From Conidiobolus incongruus B7586 (lineage: Eukaryota > Entomophthoromycota > Entomophthoromycetes > Entomophthorales > Conidiobolaceae): a DNA stretch of 21,044 nt. The notes under the pieces are model-generated. The model had not been told where the DNA came from. It made no database searches and was given only the letters and a program-made list of their open reading frames with translations. The position numbers were made by a program, and so were the translations under genes. The stretch lies in contig JNEM01012286.1 of the NCBI GenBank assembly GCA_000697335.1, forward strand, positions 1 through 21,044, given 5' to 3'. Below, in pieces: positions 11,581 to 19,923 of this stretch; the stretch's first letter is position 1, and the number at the start of each line of letters is the position of its first letter.

Positions 11581-12754
11581 TGGTAAGACTATTGTTGTTA
11601 AATTATTGACGAAATCTCAAATCAACAAGTTTTTAAGGATAGTCTTTTTACTTTTATATTTTTTATATTAAATACTTAAGTTAGGTTTTATAATATAAAC
11701 AATAGACCGTCCTAGAATATTATTATAAACATATATATATGAATATATATATATATATATGTATGTATTTATATTATTTTTAATTATTTTTTAAATTTAA
11801 AAAATTTAAAAAATTAAAATTAAAAAATGGTTTGTACTTGCTGAGTTTAAATGAATTTTATACTGGTAACTGGGATTTAAATTAACTAGGACGAGATTGT
11901 AGGCGCTGATTGGATGATTCGGAAATACAGGGAGGATGATTTGATTTGGATGAGTGAAATAGATTGAATTGAGTTTGATTTGAAAATTAAATGTAAAATG
12001 ATAGATTTTGAAATAAAAATTCATTTTAAAAATTTGGAATATATTCAAATAAATTACTAGCAGATAGATACATTTTCTCTAATATTGAGCCACCTACTCA
12101 TTATTCTATTTCATTATTTTTTTATTATACTGGAATCAAATGAAAATTTTTATTTTGCTATTACTTAATTTACTTAAACAAAAGGGTAACTCATATAATT
12201 CCAATGTTACCTTGAATGATTCAATAATACAGTATTAAATGGTTAAACCCAACTAGTAATAATAATACATAGTAATTAAAATGATTTATCTATTCAATGG
12301 ATAGAATTCGATATCGTAAATGTCTTTTATTTCCACAGAATATAAAAATTATTATTTTTGGAATGTAATTTACCAAAGCTACATAGGTAGTAAAGTTAAG
12401 CCAATAATCAAGTACACAAACTAAAGTTGAAAGTCAAATAATTAACTTGCTTTTATAATGAAAATAATATTGAGAGTAATATAAACAAAAGAAACAATTG
12501 TTTTAATAAAGGCATTATTCAATCTATTTTAAAGCATGTATCTAGTATGTATTAATTTGATATCGATTATATATAATATCCTTATTGATATCAATACAAC
12601 AAGTTTTGATTAGATAATTAACTTCATAAACTTTTTATTTACCTGAAGTATTATAATCCCATAACAATATATTTCATTTATACAAAATAAAATTCAGCAA
12701 TTTCACTCTATTCAATTTCAAGTTGAAACTAAAATTAATTAACGAAAAGCAAAA
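11581..12754. promoter_or_regulatory. Shared 1.2-kb divergent promoter region of MED14 and YJU2
   Basis: The region between the two ATGs is AT-rich, with an alternating TA run at 11741-11762 and A/T homopolymer tracts around 11780-11830 that would disfavour nucleosomes. A GC-richer part at 11865-11960 carries an inverted CCAAT box (ATTGG at 11909-11913). A minus-strand frame of about 80 codons at 11806-12048 is not coding-like and I do not call it. Promoter function is inferred from the gene layout. Confidence 0.4.
11741..11762. repeat. TA dinucleotide microsatellite
   Basis: A nearly pure AT/TA run, interrupted once by GA, sits between MED14 and YJU2. A similar TA run occurs at about 13806-13821 downstream of YJU2. 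Such tracts are simple repeats prone to length change. Confidence 0.7.
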
Positions 12755-13639
12755 ATGTCAGAACGTAAAGTACTAAATAAATATTACCCACCTGATTTCG
12801 ACCCCAGTATTATCCCAAGACGTTCAGGTGTAAAGAGTGGTCAACACAAGGTACGCCTCATGGCACCATTTTCCATGCAATGTATGACATGTGGCGAGTA
12901 CATTTACAAAGGCAAGAAATTTAACGCTCGTAAAGAAACTGTGAGCGGTGAAATGTATTTAACCATTAAAATTTTTAGATTTTATATTAGATGCCCCAGA
13001 TGTTCCGCTGAATTGACTTTTAAGACAGACCCTAAAAATACCGACTATGTTGCTGAACATGGTGTTACTCGGAATTTTGAACCTTGGAGGGATTTGTCTA
13101 AGGAGAAGGAGGATCGTATGAAGGAGAGAGAAATGGAAGAATTGAATAATCCTTTAAAAGCACTCGAGAATAGGACTTTGGACTCCAAGAGAGAAATGGA
13201 AATTGCAGATAAATTAGATGAAATCCGTACTCGAAACGCTAGGAACGAAAGAATCGATGCTGAGGAGGTGCTTCTCAAATTGGAAAAGGAGAATGCTCAC
13301 AATTCCGAGGAGGAGTACGAGGCTGAGGCTAAGAAGGTTTTTGAATTGAAACGTAAACGTGAACTCAAGGAGTTAGAAAAAGGCCCTAAAAACTCTAAAA
13401 TTCAAGATCCTTTAGAGAATGACGAGGAAGTTAACATTGATCAAGTCATACAGCCAATAACATCAGAAAATACTTGGACACTGAAAAAAGAAACACCAAA
13501 CAATTCTCAATCTTCTAATCCGTTTGGAATCTTGAAAAAGCCTAAAACTGATGCAAATGAATCCAAGACAAAACTTACTGAAGAGCCTATTAATGTCATG
13601 TCACTCTTAGGCGATTATGGTAGTTCTGACGAAGAATAA
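12755..13639 (+). CDS. YJU2: Pre-mRNA splicing factor YJU2 (CWC16/CCDC94 family), intronless
   Basis: Yju2 is a spliceosome component that in yeast joins the Prp19-associated complex and acts at the first catalytic step, stabilising the branch helix. The 294-residue frame begins [18 protein letters not shown], the diagnostic N terminus of the YJU2 branch rather than of its paralogue Saf4/CCDC130. Two CxxC pairs, C43/C46 and C80/C83, form the zinc-binding fold, and [20 protein letters not shown] at 89-108 is a family hallmark. Residues about 115-210 are strongly charged and helical (probable coiled coil). The C-terminal 80 residues are polar and low in conservation, ending in an acidic tail (DYGSSDEE). 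The start lies in an A-rich context (gcaaaaATG). Length is close to yeast Yju2 (278). Unlike its neighbours it has no intron that I can see. Stop is TAA. Confidence 0.93.
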   Translation: MSERKVLNKYYPPDFDPSIIPRRSGVKSGQHKVRLMAPFSMQCMTCGEYIYKGKKFNARKETVSGEMYLTIKIFRFYIRCPRCSAELTFKTDPKNTDYVAEHGVTRNFEPWRDLSKEKEDRMKEREMEELNNPLKALENRTLDSKREMEIADKLDEIRTRNARNERIDAEEVLLKLEKENAHNSEEEYEAEAKKVFELKRKRELKELEKGPKNSKIQDPLENDEEVNIDQVIQPITSENTWTLKKETPNNSQSSNPFGILKKPKTDANESKTKLTEEPINVMSLLGDYGSSDEE

Positions 13640-13878
13640 TTTCAAGAATAACTTAATAATCACATATACAATTCAGTCAACTTAGTAACAGCTATTATAT
13701 AATATAAAACCTATTTTGAAAATATATTAGAATATATTTTTCCTTAATATATAGGTTTCAGATTTTTAACATTATTTAATTAAATTCCACTCCATATTAT
13801 TTAATATATATATATATATATTCATTCTATAATATCAATCAATTTCTATAAATCGCATGCAATTTATCAATGTATTTT
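13640..13878. other. YJU2 3' flank and upstream flank of the structured island
   Basis: AT-rich spacer containing the YJU2 3' UTR and a TA run near 13806-13821. This run lies about 60-70 bp upstream of the first hairpin of the following island. No gene is seen. Confidence 0.5.
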
Positions 13879-14400
13879 TCACTTTCTCAGAAAAAGTGGC
13901 CAGAGTCAAGGAAGTCAGATCGCTGGTCCTAGGAGTGGATAGCTCGTCCAGGTCAGACGAGCTAAGGCGCATAAATGAATAGCTGAGTAGCGAGCATAGT
14001 GCTCAGCTTTAGGGAATACGTTACCTTATGTGAATCAATGATGATTAATTGGCCTGAATTCTTCTCGACCAAATAATGTAAATAAAATTGATAGAATAAC
14101 TTCGAAATGAATTAGCATTTAGCAATGATTTTCATTGAGATCATGAGGTAGAGCTGTAGCTGGTGAGCCGTGCTTTAAATGAGCGTTCTACCAAAATTTG
14201 ACTCTTTTTGAGCGTTAGTGATAGCTTAAGCCTTTTTATCAAGACCTATAGGCTCACCGATGTAGCCATTCTCATAGGTCGCACAATGCAGGTCCCAAAG
14301 AGGGCAAAATTCTCAATATTTCGTATCAATTGGTTTTTGGAAAAGATTCTCATCAATCTGAGGTGTTTCAACATGATGCCAAATCAACAACCTTAGCATT
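13879..14400 (+). ncRNA. Candidate structured non-coding RNA, family unknown
   Basis: This island has clearly more G and C than its surroundings and no sustained reading frame; a 62-codon frame at 14208-14396 starts with TTG and resembles nothing. It is full of perfect complementary segments. CACTTT 13880-13885 pairs with AAAGTG 13893-13898. GGCCAG 13898-13903 pairs with CTGGTC 13923-13928. AGCTCGTC 13941-13948 pairs with GACGAGCT 13956-13963 across a 7-nt loop. AGCTGAG 13981-13987 pairs with CTCAGCT 14002-14008, enclosed by CGCATAA 13968-13974 and TTATGTG 14026-14032. CAATGA 14123-14128 pairs with TCATTG 14132-14137. GGTGAGCC 14162-14169 pairs with GGCTCACC 14251-14258, and GACCTAT 14243-14249 with ATAGGTC 14274-14280. 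Size and complexity would suit RNase P, RNase MRP, SRP or telomerase RNA. GGAAGTC at 13910-13916 loosely recalls the RNase P/MRP CR-I element, but I find no convincing CR-V partner and no telomere-like template. Strand is assigned by assumption, since hairpins read on both strands. A decayed repeat is the main alternative. Confidence 0.45.
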
Positions 14401-14460
14401 ATTTCCCAAAATTTTGAATATTATTGTTGATATTACTCTGGATTTTAAATAATAAGAGTT

Positions 14461-15650
14461 TTTTGAGATTAAAAATAAATAAGTAATATAAAATCAATAC
14501 TCTCTTTTATTTTTAATTACTGTTTGCTATATTTTAACAAACCTTTGCACTTAAATAACATTTCTTTTATTAAAAACTCAAATTTAATATTTTATAAATT
14601 AATTTTTTAAAAAATTTTCTCTTATAAGTTGATTATTTAATTACCTAAAGTAATTATTATTATATAACTAAAAATCTAATAAATATGCTAGATGTAATAG
14701 CTATTAAAATTATTTTTTATTTGAAAATTTTTTATAACTTTAATTTTATATATTTTATAATTATTTTATAAATTAATTTTTAACTTTAAATTATATTAAA
14801 ATTATTAATTAAACATAGTTTTAACTTCAAAAAATTATAATACCTATTATTAATTGATTTTCTTTTAATAACTAAACAAATATAGTATTTGTTATTATAA
14901 TTTATTTTATAATATAACAGGGTTAATATATACAAGTTATTTTAATATAAATAATATGGGAAAGATTCCTTGTTTATTTGATAATAATTCCTTTTTTTAT
15001 ATATAAGAGTTGGTAAGGGTTCAAAGATAAAATAAGACAAGATAAGATTAAGTAGATAAAAAGATAAAATAAAATAAGCAGATATGATCAATATGTCACA
15101 ATGATGATAAAGTAATCTGATCTATAATATATAAATAAGTAATTTAATGGTAAAGCCACTTAAATAATATAATTAGATATTATTGTCATTCTTGATTAAC
15201 TTAATATAAAGCTTTATTAATTATTTATAATTTTTATTTTAATTGTGATAGTTTTTAACCTATTTTAAAGATTAGCTATAATCTATAAAAAACCTTGAAT
15301 ATATAACTTTAATTAAAAGCATTTTAATATAAAGAACCTGTTTCCATTATTAGTTTATTTATTATATTTTAAATTATTATTTATTAAATTAAATGCTAAG
15401 ATAATATCAAGTCTTAATAATCTTTAATTAATAATATTATAGATATTTATGACTTATAAGTAATTTTGTTTATAATTTAGATATTTTTATCTTATGGTAT
15501 ATTTAATAAGTATAATATTGAACTTTTTACATAATTTATAATATTGAGTTATAACTTATTATTAATATTTATTTACAAATAAAATCTTTATTAATTTTGA
15601 TTTAAAAAGATTTTAATTTAATTAAATTTAATAAATTATTTTTAATTTTA
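14461..15650. other. Extremely AT-rich region, no gene seen
   Basis: Long A/T-only stretches with stops in all frames. The one textured segment is a cluster of GATA-containing units at 15026-15090. The composition is like that of the eroded mariner copy to its right, so decayed transposon DNA is a reasonable guess, but nothing can be named. Confidence 0.55.
15026..15090 (+). repeat. Irregular cluster of GATA-containing units
   Basis: Five GATA motifs occur in about 60 bases (near 15026, 15041, 15055, 15063 and 15081), most followed by A or AG and separated by AATAAG-like spacers. This looks like a degenerate short tandem repeat. GATA sites bind GATA-type regulators in fungi, but no gene lies close by, so I read it as simple sequence. 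Confidence 0.35.
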
Positions 15651-16942
15651 ATAAAAAATTTATAATATTATTAAAATACTAGTTCTTTAAATTCTTATAT
15701 ATATTTCTATATAGTTTAATTAATTATAAATTATATAATTAATTTATATTTTTATAAATAAATTATTTATATAAATAATATTGAATTATTTAATAAGTTA
15801 GGTTTTTCTTTTTTTTAAATTTAATTATTTCTTATTTCTTCTATTATTTTTATGATTAAGACTATATTATATCAATATTATAATATATTAATATTTCCTA
15901 ATATAAATCCTAATATATTAGTGACTTATTTGTGTTTAAAGCTTAATTAAATTTTGTTTATATTTCCACACCATATTATAATATTTTATATCATATTAAT
16001 TTTATATTATATTAGTATTATTATTGTTACACTCATAAATAAGATTAATAATTTATTTATTATAATAATTTATTAAAAAAACATAATTTTTAGTTATATT
16101 ATAATAGGTTTTAAATAATTATTTTTAATTTTATTAAATTTTAATCAAATTATAAAAAAATAATTTTAGCTTTATTAATAAATTTAAGTTTCATTTCAAT
16201 TAATATAGTATATTTCAATAATTATTTTTCTAAAACTTTAAATTTTAATATATTATTTAATATTTTGATATATAGAGAAATAATTGATTAAATTTTCAAA
16301 ATTTTAATATATATGAAATAATTTTTATAAATTTTATAATAATATATTTAATATCAAATAAATTATTTATATATAATATAATATTTAAAAAATATTTATA
16401 GATTTTTATAAATTCAAAAATTTCAAAACTATCTTTACTTAAAATAAAATAACTTTAACTTTTATGATATAGTCTATATTTAATTAAATAATAAATTTTT
16501 AAAAATTAAATTTTATTAAATAATTATATATAGTATAGTTAATGATGTATTTTCCAATTTATATTGATTTAATTTTCTTAAAAATTAATATTATATTTGA
16601 AAATTCAATAAATAAAATATATGATATTTTTGATAAAATTATTAATTATAGTAAATAACTATATCTAATACATTCACTAAATTTTAACTTATATGATTAT
16701 AATTGTTTTGGAAAATTAAAAAATCAACTTATATGAATGAAAATTTCTGGAAAAAATTTAAATACTTTATAAAAGATAAAATTTTAGTTATTAATAAAGA
16801 AATATATATTAGGTATTAAAGGCTTATCAGTATTATAATAAAGAGTTATATATAATAAAAAGAGTATTGATTTTTTAATATATATATATAAATTTATAAC
16901 TTATATTTTTGAAATTTATTTTTAATCTGAAAAAAATTTTAT
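15651..16942 (+). mobile_element. Second, heavily eroded mariner-family DNA transposon copy
   Basis: The 3' part is clear. 16685-16765 is similar at DNA level to 19660-19745 of the better preserved copy, for example TATAATTG(T/C)TTT followed by ATTAAAAAA(T/C)CA. A reading there gives HSLNFNLYDYNCF and then GKLKNQL, the region around the third catalytic aspartate of mariner transposases. This copy keeps the aspartate (codon 16695-16697). The match can be followed less surely from about 16600. At the right end AAAAAATTTTAT followed by TA (to about 16942) equals the other copy's end if its CCC became TTT. At the left, TA then ATAAAAAATTT (15651) equals the other start if GGG became AAA. These ends give about 1.29 kb, right for a mariner. 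The transposase 3' part is firm; the ends are inference in very AT-rich DNA. The frame is full of stops and the copy is dead. Confidence 0.5.
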
Positions 16943-17496
16943 TATTGAAAATGTAAAATGATAGTAATTTAATTTTGATGATGATAATGACATATCGGAT
17001 ATTGAATCAGTAGCAAACAAAAAAGATGAATCAGTAACATGTGGTAGATAGTTTGATTATTTTAAATATAGATATTACAATCTATCTATGAATGTGTCAA
17101 CGAGACCCTATGAAAACTAACAATGTTATTGCAGTTTGTTTACTAGCTGATAATGAAGACAATATTCTCTAAATTCAGAATATTAGCTTTGGGCTCAATA
17201 GCTTAGAAGCTTAATAATTGAAAATAATATAGCACTTATATGGCATTATTTGGTCATTAATAGCGATTTCAAAGTTAGGATGAAAACTGTGTGTTCATAA
17301 TAGAAAACAAAAAAAAGAGAGAATAATGAACAGAAGAAGCAACAAAACATAGAAATCAATAGGAGCATTTATTTAAGAGTAATAAATTAAGGAAGAGAGA
17401 TAGTATAAGAAAATTAAAAGCATTTATAAAGATACACCTATATGAAAAACATCAGGGTGGATACATGCACCAAATTTTAAATCTTTGATATTGTGG
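16943..17496. other. Mixed-composition stretch downstream of the secreted-protein gene
   Basis: The sequence is less AT-biased than the regions to its left and purine-rich at about 17280-17420. A short acidic open stretch at about 16974-17040 on the plus strand reads like coding sequence (DDDNDISDIES), but it ends quickly and matches nothing I know. The right end should hold the 3' UTR of the minus-strand gene that follows. No complete gene is seen. Confidence 0.45.
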
Positions 17497-18420
17497 TTAT
17501 TCGTCTAAGGTGCAGTCGCTAAGTGTCATTGACACACTACCCAACCCCTTCAGTGTTTGGCTTGGGTATGTGATTCCAGGATTGTACCCATTTAGCTTCC
17601 CAGTTGTAATGTTGTATCGCCCATTAAATGTAGCAATTTCATCAGGACTGCAATACCTGGCCATGCATTTGCAGTTTGATGAAGATCTGCACCATCCTGG
17701 AGTCTTCATCTTGTTGTAAAAAGCACATATACCAGCTCCAGTGGAATCTTTTATTCTTGTTGCACATACTATCATGTTACAAACATTTTCAAAGCAGAAA
17801 CCATATGCTGTGTTTAGCTGATCAGGAGTTAGGTAGCCAATATCATCAATCTTGAATGATGTCGATGCTCTCGCAGCAAATGCTTGACTAAGATCACATC
17901 CTAGCACATCAGGAGGTGAGGTATCTATTTCAATAACACCGTTGTCTTCCGTGACAGTAAGATCACTAGTAATTGTGGCAAGTTCATTGGTGACATCTAG
18001 CTTGCCTGTTTGTGTTTCATCCTACTTTACAACAGTTGTGTTTTCATTTCCATTTGTACTGATGATAGATGAAACATCATTGAAAAATTTGCATGTTTCT
18101 GTTTCACCAAAGACACCATCTTTGTTGCAAACTCTTCTGCCTAAATAATCCAAATTCTCTAATACATCTTGGGCTCTCTTTGGATATTTTTTAAACACTC
18201 TCGCAATTTTACTGCCACCAGGTATAATTCCAACAATATCCGATACTGAGAAACTATCACAGTTTTGTGCACCACTTAGATGACAATAGCCTTTGGAAAT
18301 AGTTACTCCAACACTACAAAGAGAGTCGAAAGGTGCAGGCACTCTGTCACAATCAACACCCCTACCTCTATAAGCTGTGCAAAACTTAAGCGCGAATAAT
18401 AAGTAAAAGATATATATCAT
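17497..18420 (-). CDS. Secreted cysteine-rich protein of unknown function; frame holds one internal stop
   Basis: One minus-strand frame of 307 codons runs from ATG at 18420 to TAA at 17497-17499, broken by a single TAG at codon 133. The first part (132 residues) begins with a clear signal peptide (MIYIFYLLFALKFCTA) and has cysteines at 24, 35, 46, 54, 98 and 110. The part after the stop has ten more cysteines, including a tight set around NCKCMARYC. N-glycosylation sequons NTT and NIT occur, one in each part. The composition is much less AT-rich than the flanks, and the frame stays coding-like on both sides of the stop. A 30-nt GT...AG segment spanning the stop would be an in-frame intron, but it is shorter than every other intron here (46-58 nt). 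Alternatives are a recent pseudogene, read-through, a shortened 132-residue product or a sequencing error. I recognise no family. A TATA box lies just upstream and mariner relics lie on both sides. The other genes here all end in TAA and contain no in-frame TAG, so code reassignment is unlikely. Confidence 0.6.
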
Positions 18421-18662
18421 TTCTGAAATATTGATTCATTATATTCTTGAAGTATAAACATTAGGAACTATTTATATTTGAAATCTTATTGCGTATGATA
18501 TAGTGTGACACATTATGTAACAGATCAGGTGGTCCACTCACCATTCAACTTTAACAATCTGTCATGATTCCAAGTGTAATCCACTCACAAATACCAGGCA
18601 CAATCCTTGTGCAATAAAAAATTCTTGACTATAAATGTAACTATTACCTTGAATTTGAAATA
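18421..18662 (-). promoter_or_regulatory. Upstream region of the secreted-protein gene
   Basis: On the minus strand a good TATA box (TATAAATAG, 18476-18468) lies about 50 bp before the ATG at 18420. Further upstream the 9-mer TCCACTCAC (plus-strand reading) occurs twice, at 18533-18541 and 18580-18588, 47 bp apart. A perfect inverted repeat, GCACAA-TCC-TTGTGC, spans 18598-18612. The region ends at the left end of the mariner relic. The motifs are seen directly; promoter function is inferred from position. Confidence 0.5.
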
Positions 18663-18676
18663 ATGGGAAATTTTTT
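18663..18676 (+). repeat. Left terminal inverted repeat of the mariner relic
   Basis: ATGGGAAATTTTTT, preceded by the TA target-site dinucleotide. It pairs with the right end at 19909-19921 with one length difference in the central A/T tract. Confidence 0.8.
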
Positions 18677-18819
18677 AATTTCTGATTTTTCAAACATATT
18701 ATTAGTTTGAAATAAATTAATATATACAAAGTTAATAGGAAATTATATATTTTTAATATATATATATTAGTTTTTTGATTAAAAAATTAACTTTTTAAAA
18801 TTGGTTGTTTAATTTAATC

Positions 18820-19814
18820 ATGCTTAAACCAAATAGTGATCATCAAAAGTTTTTTATTTTGGTATCAGTAAAACTTAACCATAAACCCTCTAAAATTATT
18901 TAAAATTTACAAGCAACTTTTAGTAATGAAACATTATTTAAATCAACAATTTATTACTGGGTAAATTACTTTAAAGTTAAAAGAGAAACTATTTAAAACC
19001 TGTTAAAATCTAAAAGATTAACTTTAACTGTTACTTTTTTAATTGTAAATAGAGTGAAAAAATATATTAAAAAGCACTTTTTTATTTTAGTTAGAGAATT
19101 ATCTAAGCACTTTAATATTAGTTTTACATGTATTTTATATATTTTAAACTAAAATTAATAAATAAAAATATAAAATAAATACCTTATAATTTAACTAAAG
19201 CTTAAAAAAAAGCTAGAGTAGCTATTGTTAAATAAAACCTATTGAAATATTACTAAAAGCTTAAACTTTTACAGTGAATAATTACAATTGATGAATCTTA
19301 AATCCCTATGTATAATCCTATACTAAAACACAAATCAAGATGCTAGATTAAGCTAAATCAACCCCCTCTACAAATCCTTTTAAATAAGCATTTTGTTAAT
19401 AAGTGAATGTTAATTAATATAATAGATTATAATAATATATGCTATTCTTATTTAGTTCTTGAAGAAAAATCAATTAATAGTAAACTATATATTGCTTTTT
19501 TAAATAAAAGTATTTCTAATTGGTGTTCTCAATATAATTTGAGAAAACCTATTATTTTACATAATAATTGTAAAATACATAAATCTAAAGTTGTAAAAAA
19601 CTTTCTAATTAAAAATAACTGGAAAGAACTACCACATCTAGTATATTCTTTTGATTATAACCTATATAATTATAATTGCTTTAGGCAATTAAAAAACCAG
19701 CTTACAGGAAAGAAAATTTCTACAGGAAAATTTAATTGGTTTGTGAAATATCAAATTTCAGTCTTTAATAAAAAGAATTGTTTTTTAAGTGTTAGAAGTT
19801 TGCTAAAAGTATAG
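18820..19814 (+). pseudogene. Mariner (DD34D-type) transposase, decayed
   Basis: The gene would encode the cut-and-paste transposase, normally about 345 residues; the remains span about 330 codons from an ATG at 18820. N-terminal DNA-binding remnants are visible, such as LFKSTIYYWVNYFK (first helix-turn-helix) and VRELSKHFNIS (second). The linker IPYNLTKA corresponds to the mariner WVPHNLTE motif. The first catalytic aspartate survives in TIDES (codon 19290-19292). The second lies in ILHNN, where the usual LHDN aspartate is Asn (codon 19563). The third lies in YSFDYNLYNYNCF, where the aspartate is again Asn (codon 19668). The 34-residue spacing of D2 to D3 is kept, which places it in mariner rather than Tc1. 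The last 135 codons (19407-19814) are uninterrupted. Upstream there are several in-frame stops, and the two halves lie in different frames, so at least one indel has occurred. Two lost catalytic residues confirm it is inactive. Confidence 0.85.
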
Positions 19815-19908
19815 CAAAAAGTTATTAATAATAAAAGAAACTATTAAATTTATATTATATATTTATTTTTATATATCATATATTCAAATGTTTATTTATT
19901 TTAATTGC

Positions 19909-19921
19909 AAAAAATTCCCAT
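19909..19921 (-). repeat. Right terminal inverted repeat of the mariner relic
   Basis: AAAAAATTCCCAT, the reverse complement of ATGGGAATTTTTT, followed by TA at 19922-19923. It defines the right end of the element together with the left repeat at 18663. Confidence 0.8.
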
Positions 19922-19923
19922 TA

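Larger units (their letters stand above)
18663..19921 (+). mobile_element. Near-full-length relic of a mariner-family DNA transposon
   Basis: The element is 1259 bp, a normal mariner size. It starts ATGGGAAATTTTTT at 18663 and ends AAAAAATTCCCAT at 19921. These are imperfect terminal inverted repeats differing by one base in the A/T tract. TA on both outer sides (18661-18662 and 19922-19923) is the target duplication expected of the Tc1/mariner superfamily. Between them lies a decayed transposase gene in the usual orientation. It is a dead copy, but its ends are still readable. Confidence 0.85.

Noticed and set aside
11806-12048. 80-codon minus-strand frame between MED14 and YJU2
   Set aside because: It is composed of Asn/Ile/Phe/Tyr as expected for AT-rich DNA, with no conserved motif or expression signal.
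14208-14396. 62-codon frame inside the structured island
   Set aside because: It begins with TTG, the same frame is closed just upstream, and its bases take part in strong complementary helices. RNA structure explains the segment better than coding.
13879-14400. Naming the island RNase P, RNase MRP, SRP or telomerase RNA
   Set aside because: Only a loose GGAAGTC match to CR-I was found. CR-V, SRP helix 8 motifs and a telomere-like template were not, so no family name is justified.
16974-17130. Acidic coding-like stretch (DDDNDISDIES...)
   Set aside because: It is too short, soon closed, and has no recognisable family; mentioned only as part of the spacer.
19407-19814. A standalone 135-residue gene
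   Set aside because: Its motifs (LHNN in place of LHDN, YSFDYNLYNYNCF) show that it is the C-terminal part of the decayed mariner transposase, not an independent gene.
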